Shown piece by piece: positions 28,067 through 37,899 of a DNA stretch of 64,000 nucleotides (positions are counted from its first letter, which is position 1; each line of letters opens with the position of its first letter). The stretch lies in assembly GCA_944321165.1 (NCBI GenBank), contig CALUKE010000010.1, positions 1-64,000 on the forward strand, given 5' to 3'. A program made the translations under genes and the position numbers. The notes under the pieces are model-generated. The model saw nothing but the letters and a program-made list of their open reading frames with translations. It ran no database searches and was not told the DNA's origin. Source of the stretch: an uncultured Odoribacter sp. (GTDB lineage: Bacteria; Bacteroidota; Bacteroidia; Bacteroidales; Marinifilaceae).

Positions 28067-29227
28067 ATGAAAAAGGAATCTCAGGAAATCATATCGGAAG
28101 AGCGTTTGCTCGCCTATTTCCATCAGGAACTGGAAGGGGAAGAGCGGAAAGCGGTGGAGAACTGGTTGTCTGCTTCGGAAGAGCACCGGAAGTTCTATCG
28201 GCAGATCTGTCGGGTGGGGTTGTGGTATCGGTGGAGTCAAAAAGAGTCATTGATAGACGAAACGCATGCGCTCAAACGTTTAAGACGGATAAAAGGTCGG
28301 CGGGCTCTTGTGCGTTGGCGGTACGCAGCAGCAGTCGCCGTATTGCTGGTCGTTGTCGGAGGTGGATGGTGGTGGCATTCCCGGAATGAAGCTCCGGTGA
28401 TGGTTGCCACGGAAGTATTGCCCGGTTCTCCGAAAGCCCGTCTGCTGCTTTCTACGGGGGAATACATCGATTTGTCCCAGGATAATGTAGCTGTAAAGGA
28501 ACAAAACGGAACGATGGTTCAGTGGGACAGCGTCGGAAAGATTCGTTATCAGCCCACTCTGCAGTCGGAAACTCCCGCTTTGTTGCGCAATCGCATCGAA
28601 GTGCCCCGGGGTGGAGAGTTTCAGGTTCTGTTGGCGGATGGTACCCGGATTTGGCTGAATGCCGACACCGAATTGGAATATCCGGTGGAATTTGCCGATC
28701 ATTTACGGGAAGTCCGCTTGCGGGGAGAGGCTTATTTCGAGGTGCAGAAAGATTCCACTCGTCCTTTTGTGGTTCGGGTTGGAGATTATTCTTTACAGGT
28801 ATATGGTACGGAATTCAATATGAATACCTATGATACGACTCATTTGGAGGTGGTGTTGGTTCGTGGTTGCATCGGTTTCAAAACAGATGAGCTGGCTCCG
28901 GAGGTAAAAATGCATCCCTGTCAGGTCGGTATCGCCAATCTGGAAAACGGAGAAACCCGGGTATTCGATGCGGATGTGTATCCTTATGTTGCCTGGAAAG
29001 ATAATAACATGGTATTTGTGAACGAACGTTTGGAAAGCATCATGCAAAAAGTGGAACGTTGGTATGATGTGGAGGTGTTCTTTGCGGATGAGAAATTGAA
29101 GGAGTTGCGTTTCTATGGCGATATCAAGCGTTATGCGGAAATACGGGAGCTGTTGCTTTATCTGGAGCGGACTTCCCGGGCCCGTTTTCAGATAGACGGA
29201 CGGACCATTGTGATTCATGCTAAATAA
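28067..29227 (+). CDS. FecR-type anti-sigma factor (system 4)
   Basis: Anti-sigma regulator of 386 aa. The cytoplasmic N-terminus contains RLLAYFHQELEGEERKAVENWL. A single membrane segment spans about 85-102 (RYAAAVAVLLVVVGG). The periplasmic FecR domain has RGGEFQVLLADGTRIWLNADTELEYP and VYGTEFNMNTYD, and the DUF4974-type end has WKDNNMVFVNERLESIMQKVERWYD. It resembles FecR2 in length and layout. A strong hairpin begins 1 bp after its stop codon, and susC4 follows after 99 bp. Confidence 0.91.
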   Translation: MKKESQEIISEERLLAYFHQELEGEERKAVENWLSASEEHRKFYRQICRVGLWYRWSQKESLIDETHALKRLRRIKGRRALVRWRYAAAVAVLLVVVGGGWWWHSRNEAPVMVATEVLPGSPKARLLLSTGEYIDLSQDNVAVKEQNGTMVQWDSVGKIRYQPTLQSETPALLRNRIEVPRGGEFQVLLADGTRIWLNADTELEYPVEFADHLREVRLRGEAYFEVQKDSTRPFVVRVGDYSLQVYGTEFNMNTYDTTHLEVVLVRGCIGFKTDELAPEVKMHPCQVGIANLENGETRVFDADVYPYVAWKDNNMVFVNERLESIMQKVERWYDVEVFFADEKLKELRFYGDIKRYAEIRELLLYLERTSRARFQIDGRTIVIHAK

Positions 29228-29228
29228 A

Positions 29229-29257
29229 ACACCGGAATAATTGCGGTATTCCGGTGT
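29229..29257 (+). promoter_or_regulatory. Hairpin between fecR4 and susC4
   Basis: An 11-bp perfect stem (29229-29239 with 29247-29257) with a 7-nt loop starts just after the fecR4 stop. No T-run follows, so complete termination is unlikely. It could block exonuclease decay of the upstream message or act as an attenuator before the highly expressed susCD genes. Confidence 0.65.
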
Positions 29258-29326
29258 CGTGTGTAAACAGATAAATACAATTGCGGTGTATTTGTCTGAT
29301 GTGTTACTTATAATCAAAACAAATTT

Positions 29327-32300
29327 ATGAAAAAAAAGTGTTTGTTAGGTCATTTATTTGACAAGATTCATCCTAAAATTTGGAAAGCGATGAAATTGTG
29401 CTTTGTTTTCGTGTGGTGTTTTGTGTTGGCCGGTTATGGAAATGGGTTGGCGCAGAACCAGAAAGTTTCACTGAATTTGAATAATGTGAGTCTGTATGAG
29501 GTATTCAGCCGGATCAAACAGCAAACCGGGGTTCGTTTTTTGTATAATGTGGAAGAGTTGGGGAATTTGGATAAGGTCAGCATACAGGCTGACGATCTGC
29601 CTTTGTCGGAAGTGCTGCAACGTTTGTTCGACGGGTCGGCATTGACTTGTGTGTTTGATGACGATCTTATCACGGTGATTCGGAAAGAATTGCCTCAGCA
29701 GCAGAAAAAGACGGTTCGGGTGAGTGGTACCGTGCGGGATGCCTATCACCATCCGCTGCCCGGGGTCACGGTGCGACTGAAAGGTACGGTTTTGGGGACC
29801 TCAACCGATGCCGACGGCCGTTACGTATTGGAGTTGCCGGAGGGTAAACACACCTTGGTATTTAGTATGGTCGGCATGGAGACGCTCGAAGAGACAGTCG
29901 GCAGCCGTCGGGAGATCGATGTGGTCATGAAAGAGGCTGTCAGTGAGATGGAGGAAGTGGTGGTGACCGGTTACTTCAATCAGGCCAAGAACAGTTTTAC
30001 CGGTTCTGCCCGGACGATTACGGCCGAAGAGTTGCAGACGGGAGGTAACCAGAACATCCTGAGTGCTCTGCAAAACATCGATCCCTCTTTCGTAAAGCTC
30101 GAGAACAATCAGCTGGGTTCGAATCCCAATGCCATACCCGACTTCCAGATCCGGGGCAGCGGCAGTATCAGCGGCATGCGGGATGAATATTCGGGGAATC
30201 CCAACATGCCGGTCTTTATCGTCGACGGTTTTGAAACCACGGCCGAGAAAGTGTTCGATATGGATCCCTATCGGGTGGCTACCATCACCTTGTTGAAAGA
30301 TGCCGCTGCGACAGCCATTTACGGTTCCCGAGCATCGAACGGAGTGGTGGTCATCACGACCGTTGCGCCGGCCAGCGGGAAAATGGCGATAAGCTATAAT
30401 GGCGACATGACTTTCTACATGGCGGATTTGAGTGCGTATAATTTGTGCAATCCGGAAGAGAAATTGCAACTGGAAGTATTGGCCGGTTTGTACGATATCG
30501 ATAAAAAGGCATTTTATACACAGGATAAATGGTCTGATAGCCGATATATGGAAGAGGCATACAATCGTCGTTTGGCCAATATACGGGAAGGGGTAAATAC
30601 CTATTGGTTGGATAAGCCGCTGAATGGATTGACCTTGGCCCATAAGCATTCGTTGCGATTGGACGGAGGAAATGATTACATCCGTTATGCCATGGAGGTC
30701 AACTACAACAATACGCCGGGAGTGATGAAAGAATCCGGACGGGAACGTTTGGGTTTAGGCCTGGAATTGCAGTATATTTATAAGAACCTGACTTTCCGGA
30801 ATCAGTTGACCTATTCCCGGGTGAAGGCGACCAACTCCCCCTATGGCAGTTTCAGTGAATATACGAAATTGAATCCGTATGTGAAATACAAGGATGAAGA
30901 TGGCAATCTGATTTATATGTTGGAAGAAGATGATCGGCGGAGTGCTGTTGATGATAATGCGCAGATTTACAATCCATTGTATAATGCGACTTTGGATATG
31001 TTGGATGAATCGCGCTACAACGATCTGACCAACCTGTTCGGAGTGGACTGGCAGATCATGGAAGGTTTGCGTTTGAAAGGGAGCTTTTCGTTTACCCTGC
31101 AGAATACCTCTTCGGATCTGTTCAAACCGGCCAAGCATACCGATTTTGCCAATTATGAGGGAGAGGATTATGATCGTCGCGGTTCGTATACGGCTTCCCG
31201 GGGCGATGTATTCGATTACGATGCCAGTATGGTATTGAGTTATTTCTGGCAGCAGAATAAACATGTGATCAACTCCAATTTGGGGTGGAATATACAGCAA
31301 AGTCGTACGAAAGAGTTTTCTGTTACTGCCGAAGGTTTTCCGAACGAACGCTTGGATTACATCAGTTTTGCCACTCAATACGAGAAAAACGGATCACCTT
31401 CCGGAGACGAATATACTTCGCGGTTGGTGGGATTTTTGGGAAATCTGAACTACAGTTGGGACGAACGTTTCCTGTTCGACCTTTCTTTCCGGGAGGATGC
31501 ATCTTCGCAATTCGGTGCGGATAAACGCTGGGCACCTTTCTGGTCGGCCGGTTTGGGCTGGAATCTGCATCATGAAAAGTTTATGGCAGATCTGGATTGG
31601 TTGCAACAGTTTAAAATCCGTGGTTCCTATGGATTGACCGGTAGTCAGAATTACGATCCGTATCAGGCGATTACGACTTATCAATATATGACTGGAGATC
31701 GTTATCATTATGCGGTGGGAGCTGTTGTAAAAGCGATGGGAAACAGGGATTTGGCCTGGCAGCGTACGTGGCAGCAGAACTATGGTTTGGACTTGACGCT
31801 GTGGGACAGTCGTTTTGAGCTTTCTGCCGATTACTATATCAAGACTTCCAAGGATGTTTTGACGGCAGTGACGTTGCCTCCGTCTCTCGGTTTTTCTTCT
31901 TACATGGATAATTTGGGCGAAGTGGAAAACCGCGGATGGGAGTTGAACATGCGTTTGGCGATTTTGAAAAATCAGCAGCAGGGACTTTACTGGAGTGTGA
32001 ATGCTTCGGCCATCCACAATAAAAACAAACTGTTGAAGATATCGAATGCTTTGCGGGCTTATAACGAGGCGCAGGATGCCGAAATTACCGAGGGAGAAAA
32101 GGAGGACGGAATCAGTCGTCCCCGGGTGCGTTATGTAGAAGGGGCTTCCATGAACTCCATTTGGGTGAATCGTTCGTTGGGAATCGATCCGGCGACGGGA
32201 AATGAAATCTTTGTGGCTCAGAATGGGGATTTAGTGTCGGAATGGTCCTCTGCCAATTATGTGATCGGTGGATGTACGGATTCGGATGTGGAAGGTACTT

Positions 32301-32752
32301 TCGGGACGAATTTTTCCTGGAAAGGTTTTCAGTTGAATATGACCTTCCGGTATCGGATCGGCGGTCAGATGTATAACCAGACACTGGTGGACAAGGTACA
32401 GGATGTGGATCCGCGTTACAATGTGGATCGTCGGGCTTTCGAGGACCGTTGGCAGAAACCGGGCGATGAGGTGCGTTTTGCCGCTTTTTCTGCAGATTTG
32501 AATGGGATAAATCTTGATCAGGTTACCCGTCCGACTTCCCGGTTTGTAGAGGATTACAATTACCTGGAATTGGCGACGTTGAATCTTTCCTATGAATTCG
32601 GGACGTCAAAACTCCAGAGGTTGGGAATCAAGCGTTTGAAAGCCATGTTTTATATGAATGATGTATTTCATACTTCTACGGTAAAACAGGAACGGGGAAT
32701 CGATTATCCATTTGCCCGGAACTTCAGTATCGGCTTGCAGGCACGTTTCTAA
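29327..32752 (+). CDS. SusC-type TonB-dependent transducer with STN domain (system 4)
   Basis: Importer and signal transducer of 1141 aa. It has a charged leader, a signal peptide ending near GLAQ (residue 43), an STN domain (about 47-118), a carboxypeptidase-regulatory-like domain from about 130 (VSGTVRDAYHHPLPGVT), a plug from about 206 (VVVTGYFNQAKNSFTGSA) and a barrel ending IGLQARF. From 29711 to 31140 the DNA is nearly identical to SusC5, whereas the STN domain is not. Clusters of differences at about residues 388-412, 785-810, 915-970 and 1050-1060 probably mark ligand-contacting loops. ATG is followed by eight A residues. Confidence 0.93.
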   Translation: MKKKCLLGHLFDKIHPKIWKAMKLCFVFVWCFVLAGYGNGLAQNQKVSLNLNNVSLYEVFSRIKQQTGVRFLYNVEELGNLDKVSIQADDLPLSEVLQRLFDGSALTCVFDDDLITVIRKELPQQQKKTVRVSGTVRDAYHHPLPGVTVRLKGTVLGTSTDADGRYVLELPEGKHTLVFSMVGMETLEETVGSRREIDVVMKEAVSEMEEVVVTGYFNQAKNSFTGSARTITAEELQTGGNQNILSALQNIDPSFVKLENNQLGSNPNAIPDFQIRGSGSISGMRDEYSGNPNMPVFIVDGFETTAEKVFDMDPYRVATITLLKDAAATAIYGSRASNGVVVITTVAPASGKMAISYNGDMTFYMADLSAYNLCNPEEKLQLEVLAGLYDIDKKAFYTQDKWSDSRYMEEAYNRRLANIREGVNTYWLDKPLNGLTLAHKHSLRLDGGNDYIRYAMEVNYNNTPGVMKESGRERLGLGLELQYIYKNLTFRNQLTYSRVKATNSPYGSFSEYTKLNPYVKYKDEDGNLIYMLEEDDRRSAVDDNAQIYNPLYNATLDMLDESRYNDLTNLFGVDWQIMEGLRLKGSFSFTLQNTSSDLFKPAKHTDFANYEGEDYDRRGSYTASRGDVFDYDASMVLSYFWQQNKHVINSNLGWNIQQSRTKEFSVTAEGFPNERLDYISFATQYEKNGSPSGDEYTSRLVGFLGNLNYSWDERFLFDLSFREDASSQFGADKRWAPFWSAGLGWNLHHEKFMADLDWLQQFKIRGSYGLTGSQNYDPYQAITTYQYMTGDRYHYAVGAVVKAMGNRDLAWQRTWQQNYGLDLTLWDSRFELSADYYIKTSKDVLTAVTLPPSLGFSSYMDNLGEVENRGWELNMRLAILKNQQQGLYWSVNASAIHNKNKLLKISNALRAYNEAQDAEITEGEKEDGISRPRVRYVEGASMNSIWVNRSLGIDPATGNEIFVAQNGDLVSEWSSANYVIGGCTDSDVEGTFGTNFSWKGFQLNMTFRYRIGGQMYNQTLVDKVQDVDPRYNVDRRAFEDRWQKPGDEVRFAAFSADLNGINLDQVTRPTSRFVEDYNYLELATLNLSYEFGTSKLQRLGIKRLKAMFYMNDVFHTSTVKQERGIDYPFARNFSIGLQARF
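29711..31140 (+). repeat. Long near-identical segment shared with SusC5 (copy A)
   Basis: It matches 40239-41668 at a constant offset of 10,528 bp with no indels and few mismatches, except for one variable patch at about 30496-30567. The left edge falls exactly where the STN domain ends. High identity returns in blocks further into the barrel. Confidence 0.85.
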
Positions 32753-32773
32753 TAACATTAAAATGAATAAGAT

Positions 32774-34192
32774 ATGAAGAATGCAATTAAATATATGGTG
32801 GGCTGTTTATGGCTGTTTTGTCTGGCGTGTAGCGATTGGTTGGATGTGCAGCCGAAGTCACAGGTGAAAGAGGAGGATTTGTTCGCTTCCGAGTCGGGTT
32901 TCCGGGATGCATTGATAGGTATTTATGCGTTGATGGGATTACCTGAGACATATGGCGGAAATAGTACGATGGGTTTTGTGGATGTGTTGGCGCAGACCTA
33001 TTCTTCGGTAGCTACTGCTTATAATAAAGCAATGGTATATGATTATCAGGATGAGACTGTGAAAAGTGTGGTGGATACCATGTGGAGTTCCAATTACTAT
33101 GCCATTGCCAATTGTAATTACTTGTTGAGTAATATCGTTGCGAATGGGGAAGTCATGAATGAGAGTTTACGCAGTTTAATCGAAGGGGAAGCGTTGGCAT
33201 TGCGGGCTTTCCTGCATTTCGATCTGTTGCGGGGATACGCACCTTCGTATAAAATGGGAAAAGATGAACCGGCAATTCCTTATGTCCGGGAAATTACCAA
33301 TGCTCCGGTTGCGCAATCTACGGTAAGCCAGGTATTGGAGTATATTCTGGAAGATTTGGAAAAGGCCAAAGAGTTGTTGGAGCCGATTGATCCCATGGGC
33401 CCTTCATTTACCGATTATACGGAAGAGGATGAATATGGAGCGGATGATTACATTACGGATGACGGTTTCTGGCTGTATCGGAAATCCCGCTTGAATTATT
33501 ACGGGGTGGTGGCTCTGATGGCCCGGGTGTATCTGTATAAAGAAGATATGTCCAATGCCTTGACCGCCGCCTTGGAAGTAATCCATTCGGGACGATTTGA
33601 GTTTATTACGGATCAGATTGTTGCGGATGAATCACGGGACTATTCGTTTGTCGAAAGTATGGGGCGTCATGAATATATTTCTTCGTTGTATGTATACGAT
33701 CTGAAGAAAGGACGCTCGGAGCTGTTCTTCAAAGATTTGTCTACCTATACTTGTGTTATGAATGCAGAACGGAAGTCGAGTATCTTTGAAAGCATCGGTC
33801 TGGATTTGGATATGCGTAGCAAACGCTTGTTTGCCATCCCCTCCGGTTCGCAAACGGAATATGTCTGTAAGTACGAGACCGGCACTCAGATTCCCCTGTT
33901 GAAATTGTCGGAGATGTATCTGATAGCAGCAGAGGCTTCCGGAGATATCAGTTATTTGGAAACCTTGCGTTCGTACCGGGGCTATGCGACTCAGCCCTTG
34001 CCGGCGGATGCCGATTTGCAGCAGGAATTACGGAAAGAGTATCAGAAGGAATTTATTGCAGAGGGGCAGTTGTTTTATTATTACAAGCGGCAAAATCTGA
34101 CTTCGATTCCGTTTACTTCCCAGACCATGAACCGGGATGTCTATGTATTCCCTGTTCCGGATAATGAGTTGGAATTTGGTGATTTCAAATAA
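32774..34192 (+). CDS. RagB/SusD-family lipoprotein (system 4)
   Basis: Substrate-binding lipoprotein of 472 aa, lipobox FCLAC (Cys19), then SDWLDVQPKSQVKEED. EGEALALRAFLHFDLLRGYAPS is the central family motif and KEYQKEFIAEGQLFYYYKR the C-terminal one. It is a patchwork with SusD5: the N-terminal third differs, the centre (33170-33390) is nearly identical, a middle patch differs, and the 3' end is again nearly identical. It lies 21 bp after susC4. The substrate is unknown but is presumably related to that of system 5. Confidence 0.92.
   Translation: MKNAIKYMVGCLWLFCLACSDWLDVQPKSQVKEEDLFASESGFRDALIGIYALMGLPETYGGNSTMGFVDVLAQTYSSVATAYNKAMVYDYQDETVKSVVDTMWSSNYYAIANCNYLLSNIVANGEVMNESLRSLIEGEALALRAFLHFDLLRGYAPSYKMGKDEPAIPYVREITNAPVAQSTVSQVLEYILEDLEKAKELLEPIDPMGPSFTDYTEEDEYGADDYITDDGFWLYRKSRLNYYGVVALMARVYLYKEDMSNALTAALEVIHSGRFEFITDQIVADESRDYSFVESMGRHEYISSLYVYDLKKGRSELFFKDLSTYTCVMNAERKSSIFESIGLDLDMRSKRLFAIPSGSQTEYVCKYETGTQIPLLKLSEMYLIAAEASGDISYLETLRSYRGYATQPLPADADLQQELRKEYQKEFIAEGQLFYYYKRQNLTSIPFTSQTMNRDVYVFPVPDNELEFGDFK
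33170..33390 (+). repeat. Near-identical SusD core shared with system 5 (copy A)
   Basis: It matches 43697-43917 with only a few mismatches and no indels, beginning at the codons for RSLIEGEALALRAF. Sequence before it is clearly divergent between the two susD genes. Confidence 0.8.
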
Positions 34193-34285
34193 AATTGAAT
34201 GGTATGAAAAAGATATTTTATAGTGTGGTGCTTTGGGGGGCTTTGTTTGCCGCTTGTCAGGAAAATAAGATGGACGATTTTGAAA
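34036..34285 (+). repeat. 250-bp tract across the SusD4 end and DUF4843 start (copy A)
   Basis: It matches 44563-44812, equal in length, with a few mismatches. It covers the last 52 codons of susD, the spacer, and the signal peptide of the DUF4843 gene. Divergence begins immediately after the lipoprotein anchor region, so the exported part of DUF4843 differs while its address tag is shared. Confidence 0.85.
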
Positions 34286-34917
34286 GCGACGGTGCGGTTT
34301 ATTTTCAGTTGAACACAATGAATTGGAACGATGCGATAGACAGTTTAGTGTATTCTTTTGCGGGGAAAACCGTGGAGGAGGATACGATTAAATTACAGGT
34401 AAATCTGATGGGGAAAGCGGTCGATTACGATCGGACTTTCCACCTGATTGTCGATGCGGGGAATACGACGGCAGAAGAAGGGGTCCATTTTGAACCCTTG
34501 AAATCTGCTTATGTTTTGCCGGCCTTTGCCTATAGTGTACAGATTCCGATAATACTATATGGGCAGGATCCTCAGTTGGAAAGCCGTTCCTTTCAATTGG
34601 CGGTAAAATTAGTCGCGACAGAAGACTTGCAGTTGGGATTGACAAACCGGACTTTTGCTCGGTTGATTTTTTCTAACATGTTGACCCAGCCTTCTTATTG
34701 GGAGGATGCCTACCTGGACTATTATTTCGGACCTTATTCCAAAGTGAAACATGAATATTGTATCCAGAAATTGGGGACGGATTTTCCGGCAACTTATACA
34801 GAGTTTATCAACGATTGGGATGCTTGGGTGGCCTATGGAAAATATATGGATAATTTCTTTTATGAGAATTATCCCATTTATGATGAGAATGGAAATGCGA
34901 TAGAACCCTGGTTGTAA
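34204..34917 (+). CDS. DUF4843 lipoprotein (system 4)
   Basis: Accessory lipoprotein of 237 aa starting at ATG 34204 (a TTG at 34195 is unlikely). Lipobox FAAC (Cys18) is followed by QENKMDDFESDGAVYFQLN. Family features are VDYDRTFHL, TTAEEGVHFEPL, YVLPAFAYSVQIP and YSKVKHEYCIQKLG. It is shorter than the copies in systems 1 and 2. Its stop codon overlaps by one base a possible ATG of the next gene (TAATG). The signal peptide DNA is nearly identical to system 5, but the mature part is not. Confidence 0.84.
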   Translation: MKKIFYSVVLWGALFAACQENKMDDFESDGAVYFQLNTMNWNDAIDSLVYSFAGKTVEEDTIKLQVNLMGKAVDYDRTFHLIVDAGNTTAEEGVHFEPLKSAYVLPAFAYSVQIPIILYGQDPQLESRSFQLAVKLVATEDLQLGLTNRTFARLIFSNMLTQPSYWEDAYLDYYFGPYSKVKHEYCIQKLGTDFPATYTEFINDWDAWVAYGKYMDNFFYENYPIYDENGNAIEPWL

Positions 34918-34934
34918 TGTCAAAACAGAAAAAT

Positions 34935-36368
34935 ATGAAAAAAATTCAATGGATAATAGGGTGCTTTTGTTTATGTCTATGGAGTGCCTGTACGGAAGAT
35001 AAAGGGAATTACGATTATACTCCTTTGAATGCTTTGTCGTTTAGCGGAATTGCTGCGCAATATACAGTCGAATTGGATGCATTCTTGACCATCCCGGTAA
35101 CGATTGTTGGAAAACAAGAATTCCAGGAAGAGGATTACGAATATCTGTGGTATGCCTGGCGGGTCAATAATGCTGCGGATCCCGATACGCTTTCTTTTGA
35201 AAAGGATTTGAATGTAAAAGTGAATATGGCTGTCGGGGATTACACCTTACGGTATATTGTCCGGGAGAAGGAGAGCGGTGTTTTTTATTCTTCGGAAACG
35301 GACTTGTCTGTCATCAATTCTTACTCCAAGGGGATAATGGCTTTGAGTGAGGTAGGCGGTACGGCTGAAGTTACTTTTATCAATGTGGTCAATACGGTGA
35401 GTAAGAATGTGTATGAGGCAATCAATGGCGAGCCTGTCGGTATGCATCCCCAGGGAATTTTTTACACCGGAGGAGGAGAGTTTGTTCGGGGGCTGGTGAC
35501 GATCGCGACAGAAGAGAAGACAATTCTGGCAGAGCCATCGGATTTTTCTTACCTGATGGATTTTCCCGAATTGTTTTATTTTGCACCGGAACCGAATGTC
35601 ATGCAGTGTTTGTGTAAAAGCGATTGGGGATATGATGAATATGTCATTGTGTCGGGGAAAGTGTATTATCGCAGACTTGCTTTTGTTGAGGATTTGTTTA
35701 CTAAATATGATCCGCAGATCAAGGGGGATTATGAGGCGGCACCGTTCTCCATGTACGAAGCTGGATATGCTTTTTTCTACGACCAGAAAGGGAAGCGCTT
35801 TATTTATGATAATTATGGGGTGATGATTCCGGTGGAAGCCAGTACGGGAGATTTTAATTCAGCCGATATGCAGGCTATTATGGTGTATGGAGCGGCTTTT
35901 GGAGAAGATGTCCGAGCTGTGATGGAAGCGGACGACGGAACGCGTTTTATGATAGCGGCTCAAAAGAGTGTGTCATATAGCGCTGATTATTCTGAAACTT
36001 ATATTCGGGTGCTTCCGATCCGAAGATTGGATATCACTCGTGCAGAAATGTTGGAGACGACCTGCTTTGCCGTTTCTTCCCAAGATATCGATTTCTTGTA
36101 TTATGCTTCCGGTAACAAGATCGTTTGTGTAAGTACGATTACCGGTAATGTCCTTTCGGAGTTTACAACCACGGAACCGGTCGATTATATGGAATTCGAC
36201 CGTTCGGAAAATCCCGGGCGTTTATATGTGGGGGTGAGTGACGGGTCCGGTGCCGCCGATTCCGGTTCGATTTATTATTTGAAAATGAATTCGGGTGGAA
36301 GTCTGACTGAAGAGGAATATTTTGAACATGTTTGTGGGAAAGTCGTTGATTTTGAATATAAACCGTAA
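34935..36368 (+). CDS. PKD-like family lipoprotein (system 4)
   Basis: Lipoprotein with lipobox WSAC (Cys19) from ATG 34935; 34917 would add six residues and overlap the DUF4843 stop. N-terminal GNYDYTPLNALSF and YEYLWYAW introduce the PKD-like sandwich, and VGDYTLRYIVREKESGVFYSSETDLSVINSYSKGIMALSEVGG leads into the beta-rich remainder. Together with system 5 it forms a second subgroup, distinct from systems 1 and 2. It ends DFEYKP and is followed 4 bp later by the thioredoxin gene. Function is unknown. Confidence 0.83.
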   Translation: MKKIQWIIGCFCLCLWSACTEDKGNYDYTPLNALSFSGIAAQYTVELDAFLTIPVTIVGKQEFQEEDYEYLWYAWRVNNAADPDTLSFEKDLNVKVNMAVGDYTLRYIVREKESGVFYSSETDLSVINSYSKGIMALSEVGGTAEVTFINVVNTVSKNVYEAINGEPVGMHPQGIFYTGGGEFVRGLVTIATEEKTILAEPSDFSYLMDFPELFYFAPEPNVMQCLCKSDWGYDEYVIVSGKVYYRRLAFVEDLFTKYDPQIKGDYEAAPFSMYEAGYAFFYDQKGKRFIYDNYGVMIPVEASTGDFNSADMQAIMVYGAAFGEDVRAVMEADDGTRFMIAAQKSVSYSADYSETYIRVLPIRRLDITRAEMLETTCFAVSSQDIDFLYYASGNKIVCVSTITGNVLSEFTTTEPVDYMEFDRSENPGRLYVGVSDGSGAADSGSIYYLKMNSGGSLTEEEYFEHVCGKVVDFEYKP

Positions 36369-36372
36369 GAAT

Positions 36373-37743
36373 ATGAAATGTTTGTTCGTTTTTTGCCTAT
36401 TGGTTGTTGGTTGGGGGTGCCAATCCAAACAGACGGTTTTGAAAGGGCATATTGAGAATTATCGGGGGGAATTGGTCCGAATCTGTCCGGAAGGCAAGTC
36501 TGATCAGCGGGATACGGTTGCGGTCGATTCGATGGGAAATTTTGTTTTTATACCTCGAGCGGATGCTGTCGGGATATATGAGATTTCAGTGAAAGACTAT
36601 TCTCCTTGGGTGTCGGTTTATTTGGCGGCAGGGGATCAGGCAGAGGCAGTGTTGACCTTGCAGACTGATAAAAGAATTCAAGTTGTTTTTGCCGGTGATC
36701 GGACAAAAGAAAATCAATATCTGTGGGATTTTGATGAGATAACAAACGACCGGATGTGGTATACTCCGGAGATGACAGCTTTGTCTTTTCGTGCCTATAA
36801 AGAGGCGGTTGATAAAATGGACAGGGAATTGCAGCATGCATTGAGTCAGATTACGGATCCTCAGGTGTATGAACAATTCGAAGAGAAACAGCATTTGATG
36901 TTTCAGGTTCAATTGTCTGCCTATGATTGGAGACATTCTTTGGATGACGAATCAAGAGAATCATCTCCAGACGAAGATTATGTTGCTTATGTGGAATCGA
37001 TTGATTTGAATGATCCCAAAGAATGCAACAAAGAGGTATTGGAGAATGTGATTGGGTGGTATTTGAAGCGCGAAAATCCGGTCGATGAAAAAGATTATAT
37101 GCTTTCTTATCTGGATTTGCTTGATCGTTTGGTATCCAATGCGGCCATTAAGAATGAGCATGCGACTGAATGCTTGTTGGAGAAGTTCCGTTTTTTTTCA
37201 GGCGTTTCTTTGGATGAAACTGTCGAACGCTACCGGATGTTGTGTTCGAATGATTCTTTGAAACAAAAAGTGGATGCGGAATATCAGGAATATGTGCGGG
37301 TATATGGAAATCTGATGCCCGGGAAAACAGCTCCGGATTTTGAGATGGTGGATGAAGATGGAAAGAGTTGCCGGCTTTCGGATCTTCGGGGAAAATATTT
37401 ATTCATCGATGTTTGGGCCACCTGGTGTTTGCCATGTCGGGATGAAATTCCTTATATGGCAAAATTACAAGAGCATTTTGCCGGAAATGATCGGATTGCC
37501 TTGATCAGTATTTCCGTGGATGCCAATCAGAAAACGTGGCGGAATTTTTTGAAGCAGGAACAGCCCACATGGGCACAGTACGTGGTCGACCGGGAGAACA
37601 ATGCTCTCTTGGAAAAGGAATATCGTATTTATGGGATTCCTCATTTTATGCTGTTGGATCCGGAGGGCCGTTTTATTTCCTATTCATTTGTCCGTCCTTC
37701 CATGCCTGAATGTGCTGAAATGATCGAGCAATACATGAACTGA
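36373..37743 (+). CDS. TlpA/AhpC-like thioredoxin lipoprotein, CLPC (system 4)
   Basis: Lipid-anchored thiol-disulfide oxidoreductase of 456 aa. ATG 36373 gives a lipoprotein signal (lipobox GWGC, Cys16). An N-terminal beta domain resembling DUF4369 (KGHIENYRGELVRICPEG, about 17-110) is followed by a helical spacer and a C-terminal TlpA-type domain: PGKTAPDFEMVDEDGKSCRLSDLRGKYLFIDVWATWC, active site CLPC at 352-355, cis-proline IPHFMLLDPEGR. Periplasmic lipid anchoring differs from the soluble versions in systems 1 to 3. It sits 4 bp after the PKD-like gene and ends the operon. Confidence 0.88.
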   Translation: MKCLFVFCLLVVGWGCQSKQTVLKGHIENYRGELVRICPEGKSDQRDTVAVDSMGNFVFIPRADAVGIYEISVKDYSPWVSVYLAAGDQAEAVLTLQTDKRIQVVFAGDRTKENQYLWDFDEITNDRMWYTPEMTALSFRAYKEAVDKMDRELQHALSQITDPQVYEQFEEKQHLMFQVQLSAYDWRHSLDDESRESSPDEDYVAYVESIDLNDPKECNKEVLENVIGWYLKRENPVDEKDYMLSYLDLLDRLVSNAAIKNEHATECLLEKFRFFSGVSLDETVERYRMLCSNDSLKQKVDAEYQEYVRVYGNLMPGKTAPDFEMVDEDGKSCRLSDLRGKYLFIDVWATWCLPCRDEIPYMAKLQEHFAGNDRIALISISVDANQKTWRNFLKQEQPTWAQYVVDRENNALLEKEYRIYGIPHFMLLDPEGRFISYSFVRPSMPECAEMIEQYMN

Positions 37744-37779
37744 ATCCATTTGAAGTACCTATTATTGTAAGCTATGGTA

Positions 37780-37828
37780 TTGAATTCCAGGGACTCTACA
37801 AATCAGGGTCCCTGGAATTCAATTTTTT
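37780..37828 (+). terminator. Intrinsic terminator after system 4
   Basis: A 15-bp perfect stem (37780-37794 with 37808-37822) is followed by six T residues. It lies 36 bp after the thioredoxin stop. Confidence 0.93.
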
Positions 37829-37891
37829 GTAATATATTTTGTGAAAAGTTGATAATGAAATAGAGATGATTTTATATTTATAAATATTTTT

Positions 37892-37899
37892 TACATTTG
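37892..37899 (+). promoter_or_regulatory. -7 element of the fecI5 promoter
   Basis: TACATTTG matches TAnnTTTG. It overlaps a small palindrome (ACATTTGTACAAATGT, 37893-37908) that could be an operator centred just after the promoter element. The GTG start is 26 bp downstream. Confidence 0.55.
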
